NCBI GenBank assembly: GCA_947631155.1
Contig: CANRKG010000015.1
Location: 1-33,716, forward strand
Length of the DNA stretch: 33,716 nt
Source of the DNA: an uncultured Bacilli bacterium
GTDB taxonomy: Bacteria > Bacillota_I > Bacilli_A > RF39 > UBA660
Direction of reading: 5' to 3'
Below, one piece after another: positions 1 through 8,738 of the stretch. Made by a program: the position numbers and the translations under genes. The number at the start of each line of letters is the position of its first letter. Position 1 is the stretch's first letter. The notes under the pieces were generated by a model, which worked only from the letters and a program-made list of their open reading frames with translations, was not told the DNA's origin and did no database searches.

Positions 1-75
1 ACTCGCAATTTAATTATAATACATTTTTTTAAATATAAAAAGACTATTTTCAAATTTTGCTTTGTCAACAGTCTG

Positions 76-97
76 AAAAGTTCATAAATGAACTTTT
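76..97 (-). terminator. Rho-independent terminator after the TPR gene
   Basis: A 9-bp inverted repeat (AAAAGTTCA / TGAACTTTT, 4-base loop) lies directly downstream of the TPR gene stop codon. The T-run on the minus strand is only four bases, so termination may be partial. It is followed at once by the motif CAGACTGTTGACAAA (minus strand, 61-75), discussed in the findings. Confidence 0.6.
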
Positions 98-2341
98 TTA
101 GTTTTTCTTAGTCTTTACTAAGATTGATTGATAATCATTATCTACTCTATTTTTATAAAAAGGTTTATTTTTTCGAGTCTCAATTAATAATGAATTAGTA
201 AATTTAGATTTATTAGGTGCTTTTTCTACCACTTTTAAATATCTATCACCAATTTGATAATTTCCTAAGGTATACCATTCTTTCGCAAAAATTAAATAAA
301 CTATATTTTTCTCTTCTTCAGTTAAACGGATTCTTTCACAAGCTTCATTTAAACTACTACCATTAGATACTAACTCAATAATATCAGAAATATTTTCTAT
401 ACCATAATTTTGATCAGATGGTTTATTAAACTCTTTCATAAAATCATCATAAATTTCATATTCTTCTGGAGCTTCTTTACTTAGATGAGTAATTAATTCT
501 GAAAAATCATATTTAGATGAAGCACCTTTATTTAAGGCTGTTGCTACTGTAAGATAATCTAGCGCAGTTGCATAATCTTCTTTTTCCATACAAGCTAAAC
601 CAATATTTGCAAATATAAATTCTTTAAGATTTTTAGACCAATTCATTAGTACTTTTTTATATTTATTTATACAGTCATCATAATCTTTATTCATATATGA
701 TTGATATGCTGATTTCAATAATTTTGGCATATCAAGTGTTTCTTGCATATCTAATTTTTTCATTAGTACTACTCTTCTCATTTGATTAATTTCTATTGTA
801 AAATAAGTTACATTAGTAGTATGCTCTACTATTTCATGCATAGCTTGAATCTCTTCATCAGACATTGGTCTTAGTAATGAAATACCTTTATTATAAGTTT
901 TAGCTAAATTATCACTCACTAATTTATTTACTTCAGCATTAATATTAATTACTTTTTCCTCTTCATTTACTAATTTTGTTAGTATATCAACTGGCACATA
1001 ATCTTTCTTTTTATTATACTTTGATATTATATCTAAATATATTTTAGATTCTTCTATATTTCCTTGACTTAATGTATTATATAACTGCTGAACATAATCT
1101 TTTAATTCTAAAGAAAAGTCATTACTACTTATTTTATTAAGCATTTCTATTACCGAAGAAAAATCATTATCGTCTTTTAATATACTTATTTTTAAGTAAT
1201 TCTTTAATAGATCATTATAATCACTTTTATGAATATCTGCTAAATATTTTTGAATTAACTTCATACCATTTTCAAAATCACTTCTTTGTAAACATTCATC
1301 AATTTCATCTATTTTAACAAAACTATCACTTTTCTTTGCAGTTAATTTTTCTATTTCAGTAAATATATTTTCTAAAAGTAATAATAAGCTACCTGTTTCA
1401 TTATTAATTCCTCTATTATTTTGGCTATATTGAAGTACTAATTCTAAAGCCATTTTATAATTTTTGTGTTTTATTGTTTCAAATATATTATGAGAATTAA
1501 ATTCAGTCATCTCTGGAATAATATTATTTTCTTGGATATTTAATATTTCTTTTGTTAAAAATAGAATTGCTCTTTCATAATTATCTAAAGTATGAAGTTC
1601 TTGCCTTAGTTCTAAATTTTTAACTATTTCGGGATATTTTTTACTTTCTATTAAATTAAAAATATCACTTTTATTTTGTTGTTTTATTTCAATAGCTTGA
1701 GTTAGTAATAATTTTATTAAACATTCAGATGTATTTAGGCCATTTGTTCTACCAAAACTAACTAGTATATTTTTTGCTTGGTTTAATTTTTTACTAAAGG
1801 CTAAGGTTCGTATCTTATTATGGATATATGTATTAGCATATCTTTTATCCCATAGATATACTTGTATATCTTCAAATTTTAAATTTTTAACTATATCAGT
1901 ATATTTATCTGGCAGTTTGGTTATCAAACTTAATAAATATAGATAAAAGTTATAATCATACCTATAAAAATGGTTTGCACTATTTTGAAGAATAGTGTCA
2001 AAATATTCTAAAGCAGAGTCATAATTTTTATTTTGAACACTACTAAAAAATAATTGAAAGGTAGCATGTAAGTCTTTAGGATTAATTTCAACACATTTTT
2101 CAAAAACTGAAATTGCTTGATCATTTTTATTTTCAGCTATCAGTTTTTTACCATATAGAAATAAAGTATCTGTTTTGTTTAATGAATAGTGTCCTTCTTC
2201 TAACTCAGTTAGTATTCTTTTATTCATTAGTTCTTCTAAATCTTGTAAATCAAAACCATAACTAGTTAACTCATACGTTGTTAAATCAACATCATTTATT
2301 ACAGCTTCATATATTTTATGTAAATTTTCTTCGTTAATCAT
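98..2341 (-). CDS. Large TPR-repeat protein of unknown function
   Basis: A 747-residue cytoplasmic protein with no signal peptide or membrane segment. Residues 1-55 form a charged helical region that may be a small winged-helix-like domain. From about residue 60 there are helix pairs with TPR character (for example GKKLIAENKNDQAISVFEKC followed by INPKDLHA), and a second clear TPR block lies near residues 555-610 (AYQSYMNKDYDDCINKYKKV). TPR proteins are protein-interaction scaffolds; nothing here names a partner. The start is ATG at 2341 with AGGTGAT placed correctly upstream. It lies just downstream of smc on the same strand, but smc has its own terminator, so the two are probably separate units. 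I do not recognise an orthologue. TPR architecture is fairly sure; function is unknown. Confidence 0.8.
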   Translation of the reverse strand: MINEENLHKIYEAVINDVDLTTYELTSYGFDLQDLEELMNKRILTELEEGHYSLNKTDTLFLYGKKLIAENKNDQAISVFEKCVEINPKDLHATFQLFFSSVQNKNYDSALEYFDTILQNSANHFYRYDYNFYLYLLSLITKLPDKYTDIVKNLKFEDIQVYLWDKRYANTYIHNKIRTLAFSKKLNQAKNILVSFGRTNGLNTSECLIKLLLTQAIEIKQQNKSDIFNLIESKKYPEIVKNLELRQELHTLDNYERAILFLTKEILNIQENNIIPEMTEFNSHNIFETIKHKNYKMALELVLQYSQNNRGINNETGSLLLLLENIFTEIEKLTAKKSDSFVKIDEIDECLQRSDFENGMKLIQKYLADIHKSDYNDLLKNYLKISILKDDNDFSSVIEMLNKISSNDFSLELKDYVQQLYNTLSQGNIEESKIYLDIISKYNKKKDYVPVDILTKLVNEEEKVININAEVNKLVSDNLAKTYNKGISLLRPMSDEEIQAMHEIVEHTTNVTYFTIEINQMRRVVLMKKLDMQETLDMPKLLKSAYQSYMNKDYDDCINKYKKVLMNWSKNLKEFIFANIGLACMEKEDYATALDYLTVATALNKGASSKYDFSELITHLSKEAPEEYEIYDDFMKEFNKPSDQNYGIENISDIIELVSNGSSLNEACERIRLTEEEKNIVYLIFAKEWYTLGNYQIGDRYLKVVEKAPNKSKFTNSLLIETRKNKPFYKNRVDNDYQSILVKTKKN

Positions 2342-2425
2342 TATTTATCACCTATATTTATATAATATGAATTTAATTATATTAATAATCTAAAAACACC
2401 TCTATATATGATAAACTATTCAATA

Positions 2426-2448
2426 AAAAAAATCAATTAGATTTTTTT
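2426..2448 (-). terminator. Rho-independent terminator of smc
   Basis: The 9-bp stem AAAAAAATC / GATTTTTTT with a 5-base loop lies immediately after the smc stop codon and is followed on the minus strand by a T-rich tract. It separates smc from the TPR gene. Confidence 0.75.
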
Positions 2449-2449
2449 A

Positions 2450-5404
2450 TTAATTTTTAAGTTCTTTTTCATTTAATTTAACACTAACTAATTTAGAAAC
2501 ACCAGATTCTTGCATTGTAATTCCATATAAAATATCAGCAAATTCCATAGTTTTCTTTTTATGGGTTATAATTAAAAACTGAGTTTTATCTTTATAATTA
2601 GATAAATATTTTCCAAACGCTTCCACATTAGCTTCATCTAAGGCAGCTTCAACCTCGTCAAATAAACAAAATGGAACTGTTTTTACATTTAAGATTGAAA
2701 ATAACAAACTAATGGCTGTAAAGGTTTTTTCTCCTCCTGACAGTAAATTTATTGTTGTGAGTTTTTTTCCTGGTGGGCTCGCTACTATCTCTACTCCTGT
2801 AGTAAGTAAATCTTCGGGATCAGTAAGTCTTAAATCAGCATTACCACCACCAAATAATTCTTTAAATACTTGTTTAAATTCTTGTCTAATTTTTTCAAAA
2901 GTTATAGAAAATTCTTCAATCATAACTTCATCCATCTCTGTCATAATTTCCATTAAAGTATCTTCAGCACTAATAAGATCTTCTTTTTGTTTAGTTAAAA
3001 ATTCATATCTTGTATTAACACGTTCATATTCATCAATCGCAGCTAAATTAACCATACCTAATCGTTTAATATTAGCTTTATATAAATTAACTTTACTACG
3101 CGCTTCTTCTACTTCTACATCTAGAATATATTCTTTTTTGGCACGTTCATAAGTAAGTGAATAATCTTCATTTAATGTATTTAACATAGAGTCTAATTTT
3201 ACATCACTACGGTTAATTTCAATTTCCAATTGTTTTATTTCTTTATCTAAATTTCTAAGATTAGAATTTTTTAATTTATCATCTGCTAATCTTTTTTCTA
3301 TTTTGTCTTTTAACTGATTAATTTTTTGAGTTAAATTTTTTCTTTCTAAGATAAGTTCTTCTTTCAAAGTGTTTTTTTCATGATAACTATTAATAAGTTC
3401 TTCTTCCATTTCTGTTAAATGATTATCTTCTAATCCCTTTAAACTGATAATTTCTCGTTCTAAATTATCTAAATTTTTAGTCATATATATTAAATCAGAA
3501 TTTTTATTATTTAAGACTTCCTGTTGTAATGTCTGTTCAGTTGAAATTTTTAAATAATTATTGTTAATTTTTTCTAATTGTTTATCAAGTTCAATAATTT
3601 TATTTTGTTTAAGTTCTAAATTTTCTTCATTATCTTTTTTATTTATATTTAATGTCTCTAGCTCCTGTTTTAGTGAAAGGATGCTTTTAGATGAATAAGT
3701 ACTTCCACCAGCCATAGATCCACCTACATGAATAACATCTCCATCTAATGTAACTATCTTATAACGATGTGAAATACGCTTACTAAGATTAATTGCACTA
3801 TCAATATCTTTAGAAACTAAAGTTGTTCCTAATTGATTATATATAACTTCTTTATATTTACTATCATAATGAACTAAATCAGCTAAAACAGCTATAAAAT
3901 TTGAATCGTTTTTAAGTAAATTTAATGTTTCTTTATCTATATATCTAGCTTTAATAACAGATAATGGAAAAAACGTAGCTCTTCCTAAACGATTATCTTT
4001 TAAATAATTAATAGCTTCTTTAGCAGAAAACTCATCATCTGTAATAATAAAATTTTTACTAGCAGAAATAGCTATTTCTAAAGCTTTTATATATTCATCA
4101 CTTATATTAATAATATTTCCAATTATATTATGAATTCCTCTTAAAGAAGTATTTTTTAAAATACTCCTAATACTATTTGGGAGATTACCCCCTTGATCTA
4201 TTTCTACCATTAAAGAATCGATTTTATGCTTAATATTAATTATATTACGATCAATTCTAGAATACTCATTTTCTTCCATACTTTTTTCTTTTTTTAGTCG
4301 ATCAATATTATCTTGAATAGAATTTTTTTCTTTTGATAATTCTTCTATAGCAGTAGTAAGAGATTTTATTTCTGAATTCATTAATTGAATATTTTTATCA
4401 ATATTTCCTTTTTCTTCTAATAAATCACGTAATTTATAGGTGATTTCGTCTTGATTTTTATTAGCTTTTGCACGTTCTTTTAATAAGTTTCTTTCACCAT
4501 TAATTCGTTCTACTTCTTCTGTTAATTTCAATAAGTTTGTATTAATATTTACTAGTTCTTTTTCATATTTATCTAATACATTATTATCTTCTATATTTTT
4601 AGCATCACTTGTTGATGATTCATTAGTTAAAATCATACTTTCTTTTTCTAGTTGTTCTTTTTTAGCTTTGTTTTTTTCTATTTGATTTGATAAAAATTCA
4701 ATATCATGTGCAAGAAGTGCTACTTCATATTGATCTAAGCCCTGTTTATTTTCTAAATATTCTTGAGCTTTTTTACTTTGCTCTTTTAAAGGTGTTACTT
4801 GAAGTTCTAATTCACTAATAATATCATTAACTCGATCTAAATTATTATGGGTACGATCTAATTTTCGAAGAGCTTCTTCTTTTCTTTTTTTATACTTTAA
4901 GATTTCAGCAGCTTCTTCAAATATAACTCGTCGATCTGTTGGGGAACTACTGAGAATTCTATCTACTTCTCCTTGAGAAATAATATTAAAAGATTCTTTT
5001 CCTATACCACTATCTAAAAGTAAGTTTGTAATATCTTTTAAACGACATCTCTCATTATTTAAGAAATACTCATTTTCACCACTTCGATATACTCTCCTTT
5101 TAACAGATATTTCTGTATAAGGAACATTTAAATAATGATCATTATTATCAAAAATCAATTCTACCCAGGCTACATTTAGAGGATTTCTACTTTTGCTACC
5201 AGAAAAAATAACATCACTCATTGAACCTTCTCCACGTAATGATTTTATTGATTGTTCACCAAGAACCCATCTTACAGCATCAACAACATTACTTTTTCCA
5301 CTTCCATTTGGTCCAACAATACAGGTAATTTTATTTTCTAGTTTAATTTCAATTTTATCTGCAAAAGATTTAAATCCACTTGTTACAATCTCTTTTAAAT
5401 ACAT
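2450..5404 (-). CDS. smc: Chromosome segregation/condensin ATPase SMC, short-armed
   Basis: SMC is the ATPase core of bacterial condensin; with ScpA and ScpB it compacts and segregates the chromosome. The N-terminal half-head starts MYLKEIVTSGFKSFADK and has the Walker A motif GPNGSGKS at residues 31-38. The hinge lies at roughly 400-565, ending in GGSMAGGS. The C-terminal half-head has the signature LSGGEK near residue 889 and the Walker B region FCLFDEVEAALDEAN. All ATPase motifs look intact. At 984 residues it is about 200 shorter than typical bacterial SMC (about 1180), and the loss is spread over both coiled-coil arms (about 235 and 210 residues here). The start is ATG at 5404 with AGGTGA upstream. 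scpA, scpB, rnc and ftsY are not in the window. Identity is very secure. Confidence 0.97.
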   Translation of the reverse strand: MYLKEIVTSGFKSFADKIEIKLENKITCIVGPNGSGKSNVVDAVRWVLGEQSIKSLRGEGSMSDVIFSGSKSRNPLNVAWVELIFDNNDHYLNVPYTEISVKRRVYRSGENEYFLNNERCRLKDITNLLLDSGIGKESFNIISQGEVDRILSSSPTDRRVIFEEAAEILKYKKRKEEALRKLDRTHNNLDRVNDIISELELQVTPLKEQSKKAQEYLENKQGLDQYEVALLAHDIEFLSNQIEKNKAKKEQLEKESMILTNESSTSDAKNIEDNNVLDKYEKELVNINTNLLKLTEEVERINGERNLLKERAKANKNQDEITYKLRDLLEEKGNIDKNIQLMNSEIKSLTTAIEELSKEKNSIQDNIDRLKKEKSMEENEYSRIDRNIINIKHKIDSLMVEIDQGGNLPNSIRSILKNTSLRGIHNIIGNIINISDEYIKALEIAISASKNFIITDDEFSAKEAINYLKDNRLGRATFFPLSVIKARYIDKETLNLLKNDSNFIAVLADLVHYDSKYKEVIYNQLGTTLVSKDIDSAINLSKRISHRYKIVTLDGDVIHVGGSMAGGSTYSSKSILSLKQELETLNINKKDNEENLELKQNKIIELDKQLEKINNNYLKISTEQTLQQEVLNNKNSDLIYMTKNLDNLEREIISLKGLEDNHLTEMEEELINSYHEKNTLKEELILERKNLTQKINQLKDKIEKRLADDKLKNSNLRNLDKEIKQLEIEINRSDVKLDSMLNTLNEDYSLTYERAKKEYILDVEVEEARSKVNLYKANIKRLGMVNLAAIDEYERVNTRYEFLTKQKEDLISAEDTLMEIMTEMDEVMIEEFSITFEKIRQEFKQVFKELFGGGNADLRLTDPEDLLTTGVEIVASPPGKKLTTINLLSGGEKTFTAISLLFSILNVKTVPFCLFDEVEAALDEANVEAFGKYLSNYKDKTQFLIITHKKKTMEFADILYGITMQESGVSKLVSVKLNEKELKN

Positions 5405-5429
5405 ATCTATTCACCTATCTACTTTACTT

Positions 5430-5458
5430 ATTATACTATAAAATAGAATTCTATTCAA
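5430..5458 (-). promoter_or_regulatory. SigA-type promoter of smc with an internal palindrome
   Basis: On the minus strand a -35 TTGAAT (complement of 5453-5458) and a -10 TATAAT (complement of 5430-5435) are separated by exactly 17 bases. The spacer and -35 edge contain the perfect 14-bp palindrome AATAGAATTCTATT (5442-5455), a possible operator. The start codon follows about 25 bases after the -10. Confidence 0.7.
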
Positions 5459-5466
5459 CAAAAATA

Positions 5467-5492
5467 GACAGTATATCAAATAATACACTGTC
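5467..5492 (-). terminator. Terminator of the NodB-like gene
   Basis: The inverted repeat GACAGT / ACTGTC is extended by A/T pairs inside and followed on the minus strand by TATTTTTG. It lies between the NodB-like gene and the smc promoter, so smc is transcribed independently. Confidence 0.65.
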
Positions 5493-5573
5493 ATTTTTAT
5501 ACATAAATTAATTATTTAAAATAAGTATTTTAGTTTTTATGTATTTTATTCGTTTTATAAAGTCTTAATTTTT

Positions 5574-6434
5574 TTATTTTATATTTAAAGCTTCACTTAA
5601 TAAACTATCTAAAGTATTTATTGCATAACCTTTTTGTTTAATATAATTAATAACAGTTGGGAGTTCAATTTCTGTTGATGAATTAATATCAAAACCTATT
5701 ATTGCTCCTTTAGTTAATTTACTTTTAACATCTTTATATGGATAATTACCTGTCATAATAGTTGGAATAATAGTATGTAAATTTAATTTAGAGCAAAGTT
5801 CTAATACTTCTTTATTATCGTATTTAGCAAAACAGTATTTAGGTTTTAAATTTGTAATTGAATTAACTAAATTTAAACTACTACTAAAATATAATTCATC
5901 ATACTTATTATCATAATTTAAAATTTCTATTTCATAAGAAGCTTCCGCCATTGATGTTACTAAATCACGATTATTTTCTAACCATAATCCATCTACAAAA
6001 AAAGTTGCCAGAGTGTTATTTTCGACTAAAATATTTAAAATATTAGTTATATTATCTGAATTCTTAACATTAAAAACTAAACTAACATCATTATTAATAC
6101 CACTACCTTGAGAAATATACTTATCATAATAATCTTCAATTGAAATAGCAGGTTCTTCTTCTTTAAAAACAGTTAAACTTTCATTATATGTACCATACTT
6201 TTTCATCTTTTTATAACTATTATCATAATCTATTACTTTACCATTAACTCCAGGAATTATCTTATTTTCATCAATTTGAGCATTAATAGGATCTATTTTA
6301 TGACTATTTTCTGATTTTCTAATACTTTTCATAATAGGATCACTTTCTCTTATAAAAAGAATAACTTTATCAGTATAAAAGAAACTAAATATTACTAAAC
6401 ATATGACTCCTGCAACTTTATATATTTTCTTCAT
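5574..6434 (-). CDS. Membrane-anchored NodB-fold (polysaccharide deacetylase-like) protein lacking catalytic residues
   Basis: A 286-residue protein with one N-terminal membrane segment (residues 4-22), then a linker and a NodB-homology domain from about 116 to the end. The fold is recognisable from VSLVFNVKNSDNITNILNIL, NTLATFFVDGLWLENNRDLV and SYEIEILNYDN, which align with the family pattern TFDDGP...ATFFVVG...GHEIGNHSYDH. The catalytic TFDD motif reads VFNV and the HxxxH metal motif is absent (NYDNKYDE), so metal-dependent deacetylase activity is not expected. In Bacillus the NodB-type gene ylxY follows pnpA; this gene lies a little further downstream of pnp, so it may be a YlxY relative. 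The start is ATG with AGGTGA upstream. The fold is likely; the role is unknown, possibly binding wall glycans. Confidence 0.75.
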   Translation of the reverse strand: MKKIYKVAGVICLVIFSFFYTDKVILFIRESDPIMKSIRKSENSHKIDPINAQIDENKIIPGVNGKVIDYDNSYKKMKKYGTYNESLTVFKEEEPAISIEDYYDKYISQGSGINNDVSLVFNVKNSDNITNILNILVENNTLATFFVDGLWLENNRDLVTSMAEASYEIEILNYDNKYDELYFSSSLNLVNSITNLKPKYCFAKYDNKEVLELCSKLNLHTIIPTIMTGNYPYKDVKSKLTKGAIIGFDINSSTEIELPTVINYIKQKGYAINTLDSLLSEALNIK

Positions 6435-6475
6435 TTAGTTCACCTAATTAAGTATATTTACAATGTTAAAAAAAA

Positions 6476-6496
6476 AGAATACAAATTTTGTATTCT
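6476..6496 (-). terminator. Rho-independent terminator of the TasA-like gene
   Basis: A perfect inverted repeat, AGAATACAAA / TTTGTATTCT around one central base, overlaps the stop codon. On the minus strand it is followed by a run of nine T residues. Confidence 0.85.
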
Positions 6497-7031
6497 ATTT
6501 TACAGCTTGTTCTCCTTCAATATTTAGTTTAGCTTTAAAAATAGTACCTTGAGCATCATTAGGGGCATCGTAATCCATCCACAAATGTAAAATGTACGTA
6601 TTGCTTTTATCTGGTTCTAACTTACCACTATCTAAAACTCTACCTAATTGTGCTAAGTTTATTGTAGTATCCTGAGTTTTTGCTCCTGATATTTGAAGAT
6701 GACATTTTATATATTCATCATTCATACGGGTTTTATCCCCAATATCTAAAATATCTACTAAAGTAATTTTATAATTACTGTCAATATTACCATCATTAGT
6801 AAGTGTAAATTCATAAGCTGTTGTTGCATTTCCTTCTTCATCTGTTAAAGGATAAGCATTTTTTAACTGTATTATATTCTTTTCTTCTATGTTTAAAGAT
6901 AACTCTCCTGCTGTTATTTTATTACTCTTAGTATCATCTATTACTAATTGTAAGATAGCATAAGAACCTCCTATTAATATTACTACTATTAATAATGTAA
7001 TTACTATAATCATAGTTCTATTCTTTAACAT
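6495..7031 (-). CDS. TasA/camelysin-like exported protein with SipW-type signal region
   Basis: A 178-residue protein with an N-terminal hydrophobic segment (TMIIVITLLIVVILIGGSYA) followed by DDTKSNKITAGELSLNI. This layout, GGxYA then a short stretch and TAGxLxL, is typical of the TasA/CalY (camelysin, M73-like) family, whose members are exported and usually processed by the signal peptidase SipW; some form matrix fibres. The body is predicted beta-rich and includes TAYEFTLTNDGNIDSNYKITL, a repeated TasA-family feature. No sipW gene is in the window. An in-frame ATG at 7052 lacks a ribosome binding site; the ATG at 7031 has GGGAG seven bases upstream and is preferred. Own terminator. The family assignment is moderately sure; structural role inferred. 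Confidence 0.65.
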   Translation of the reverse strand: MLKNRTMIIVITLLIVVILIGGSYAILQLVIDDTKSNKITAGELSLNIEEKNIIQLKNAYPLTDEEGNATTAYEFTLTNDGNIDSNYKITLVDILDIGDKTRMNDEYIKCHLQISGAKTQDTTINLAQLGRVLDSGKLEPDKSNTYILHLWMDYDAPNDAQGTIFKAKLNIEGEQAVK

Positions 7032-7069
7032 ATTAAAACTCCCTACTTTCATTTTTATATTATCAAAAA

Positions 7070-7095
7070 TAGTTGTAATTGTAAACTGGCAACTA
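7070..7095 (-). terminator. Possible terminator of the DUF6020-type gene
   Basis: The 6-bp inverted repeat TAGTTG / CAACTA with a 14-base loop is followed by TTTTTG on the minus strand, just after the stop codon. The long loop makes it a weak candidate. Confidence 0.4.
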
Positions 7096-7098
7096 AAA

Positions 7099-8649
7099 CT
7101 AGATTTTTTCTTTTCTTATTTTTTGATTAACTAACAACATTAAAATTACTAAAGGAAAAGCACATATTAAGTTAGGATATACAAATCTAGCTTCTCTTCC
7201 TGGTAACATCAATAAAATCATTAGTAAATTAGTTAAAACTGGTAAATATATTATTATTAATTTTAATTTTTCTTTAACTTTAACTATACAATAAAGTAAT
7301 GAAAATAGCAGTAAGAATAATCCTGTACTAACCGTTATTAAAATCATACTAAATGGAAAAACATAAAGTGTTTTTTTATAATTAAAATAATTATACTGAA
7401 ATTCTTTATAATTAACATCATTATTAGTAGTATTACCACCAAAAAATGCATAATGCATATCCCGAGGAGCTCGTTCCATATTAAATCCAATATGCCATAT
7501 CAAATATGTAGTATATAAATAAGATGTAAATGCTTGTTTTTTATTATTTTTAACTAACCCATACCATAGAGTAAAAAACTCTTTTTTATGTGTATTTATA
7601 TATGGTGACCAAGTATTATAAAAATCACCTGAAAATTTAATTTCATCATAGTCATATGGATCATATTTTTCCTTCATTAATTTAAGATCTTGCATTTTTT
7701 CTAAAGTTTTTAGTTGTTGAGTAGTTATTTTACCATTATTATTATAAATATATGAAATTTGATTTAACATAATACAAACGGTTTCTGAAAAGGTAAATGT
7801 TGTCTTTTCTAGTCCACATAACTTATACACACTAGGTATAATAATAAAGCGTAAACTTATTATTATTACAAATATTAAAATACTAAATTTTCTTATATTT
7901 TTATATATAAATATCATAGGAATTATTACTAATATAAAAGTTCCTATTCCATTATGTCTAAAAAAAGTTATACCAAAACATGCTAATAAGAAAGCTATAA
8001 AGTTAATTTTTTTATTAACCCATTCACCATTGGATAAATATATATTTATTAAATATAGTGTTAACAAAAATATACAATATGAGTAAGCAGTATCTTTAAT
8101 TGGTTTTATAGCCATAAAATCAAAGTAAGGATTTAATATAAATAAGCTTAAAATGATAGTTATCACATATTTATTAAAACCATACTTATTTAATGTTTTA
8201 CAAAAATATAACAAAACAAGAGCAACAAAGATCATATGAAATAAGGAAACTGAAAGTTTACTTTTGAATAATATTGTTGGTAACCGGTAAAATATCAAGG
8301 TATGAATAATGGGATGCCAGTCATTATAATTTCCTGTTAATGCTTGTCTATACTGATTAAGTTCATCAACTGTAAGATTTTCTGGATAATATATGATTAA
8401 ACCAATTAACATTATTATGAAAATATACATAAACCAATGAAAGTAAGTTTTATTAGTTGGTTTCATTTTATCTTTTGGTATATTTATCTTTTCAATATAA
8501 ATAATTGTTTTATTAATTATAAACGTAAAAACTATGAATTTGGCAAATAACATTAAATAATTATATATTGTCCACTCTACAGGAGAAGTTACCAAAGCTA
8601 AATATATTCCTAATATTATAGAGATAATTATTCTTTTTTGTTTTTTCAT
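7099..8649 (-). CDS. Polytopic membrane protein, DUF6020/GT-C-like glycosyltransferase
   Basis: A 516-residue very hydrophobic protein with roughly 11-13 predicted membrane segments. An acidic loop after the second or third segment (NLTVDELNQYRQALTGNYND) is followed by WHPIIHTLIFYRL. This resembles the DUF6020 membrane family and lipid-linked-sugar (GT-C, GT39-like) glycosyltransferases, which have acidic residues in the first extracytoplasmic loop. It probably moves sugars onto a surface polymer, but donor and acceptor cannot be read from the sequence. A GTG at 8658 is possible; ATG at 8649 with GAAAGTGG upstream is preferred. It has its own promoter and lies between pnp and the TasA-like gene. 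Membrane topology is certain, family moderately sure. Confidence 0.65.
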   Translation of the reverse strand: MKKQKRIIISIILGIYLALVTSPVEWTIYNYLMLFAKFIVFTFIINKTIIYIEKINIPKDKMKPTNKTYFHWFMYIFIIMLIGLIIYYPENLTVDELNQYRQALTGNYNDWHPIIHTLIFYRLPTILFKSKLSVSLFHMIFVALVLLYFCKTLNKYGFNKYVITIILSLFILNPYFDFMAIKPIKDTAYSYCIFLLTLYLINIYLSNGEWVNKKINFIAFLLACFGITFFRHNGIGTFILVIIPMIFIYKNIRKFSILIFVIIISLRFIIIPSVYKLCGLEKTTFTFSETVCIMLNQISYIYNNNGKITTQQLKTLEKMQDLKLMKEKYDPYDYDEIKFSGDFYNTWSPYINTHKKEFFTLWYGLVKNNKKQAFTSYLYTTYLIWHIGFNMERAPRDMHYAFFGGNTTNNDVNYKEFQYNYFNYKKTLYVFPFSMILITVSTGLFLLLFSLLYCIVKVKEKLKLIIIYLPVLTNLLMILLMLPGREARFVYPNLICAFPLVILMLLVNQKIRKEKI

Positions 8650-8685
8650 ATATACCACTTTCTATCATTTACTTTTTATACATTT

Positions 8686-8714
8686 AATATACCATAATAG
8701 ATAATATAGCACAA
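8686..8714 (-). promoter_or_regulatory. SigA-type promoter of the DUF6020-type gene
   Basis: On the minus strand TTGTGC (complement of 8709-8714) and TATATT (complement of 8686-8691) are 17 bases apart. The bases before the -10 read TGG, giving an extended -10 that compensates for the poor -35. Confidence 0.55.
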
Positions 8715-8718
8715 ATAA

Positions 8719-8738
8719 AAAAAGAGAAATCTCTTTTT
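8719..8738 (-). terminator. Rho-independent terminator of pnp
   Basis: The inverted repeat AAAAAGAG / CTCTTTTT with a 4-base loop overlaps the pnp stop codon. On the minus strand the stem runs into a T-tract. Confidence 0.75.

Noticed and set aside
2712-3152. A 146-codon open frame on the plus strand inside smc
   Set aside because: It overlaps the conserved C-terminal ATPase region of SMC in antisense and shows no protein motif; a shadow frame.
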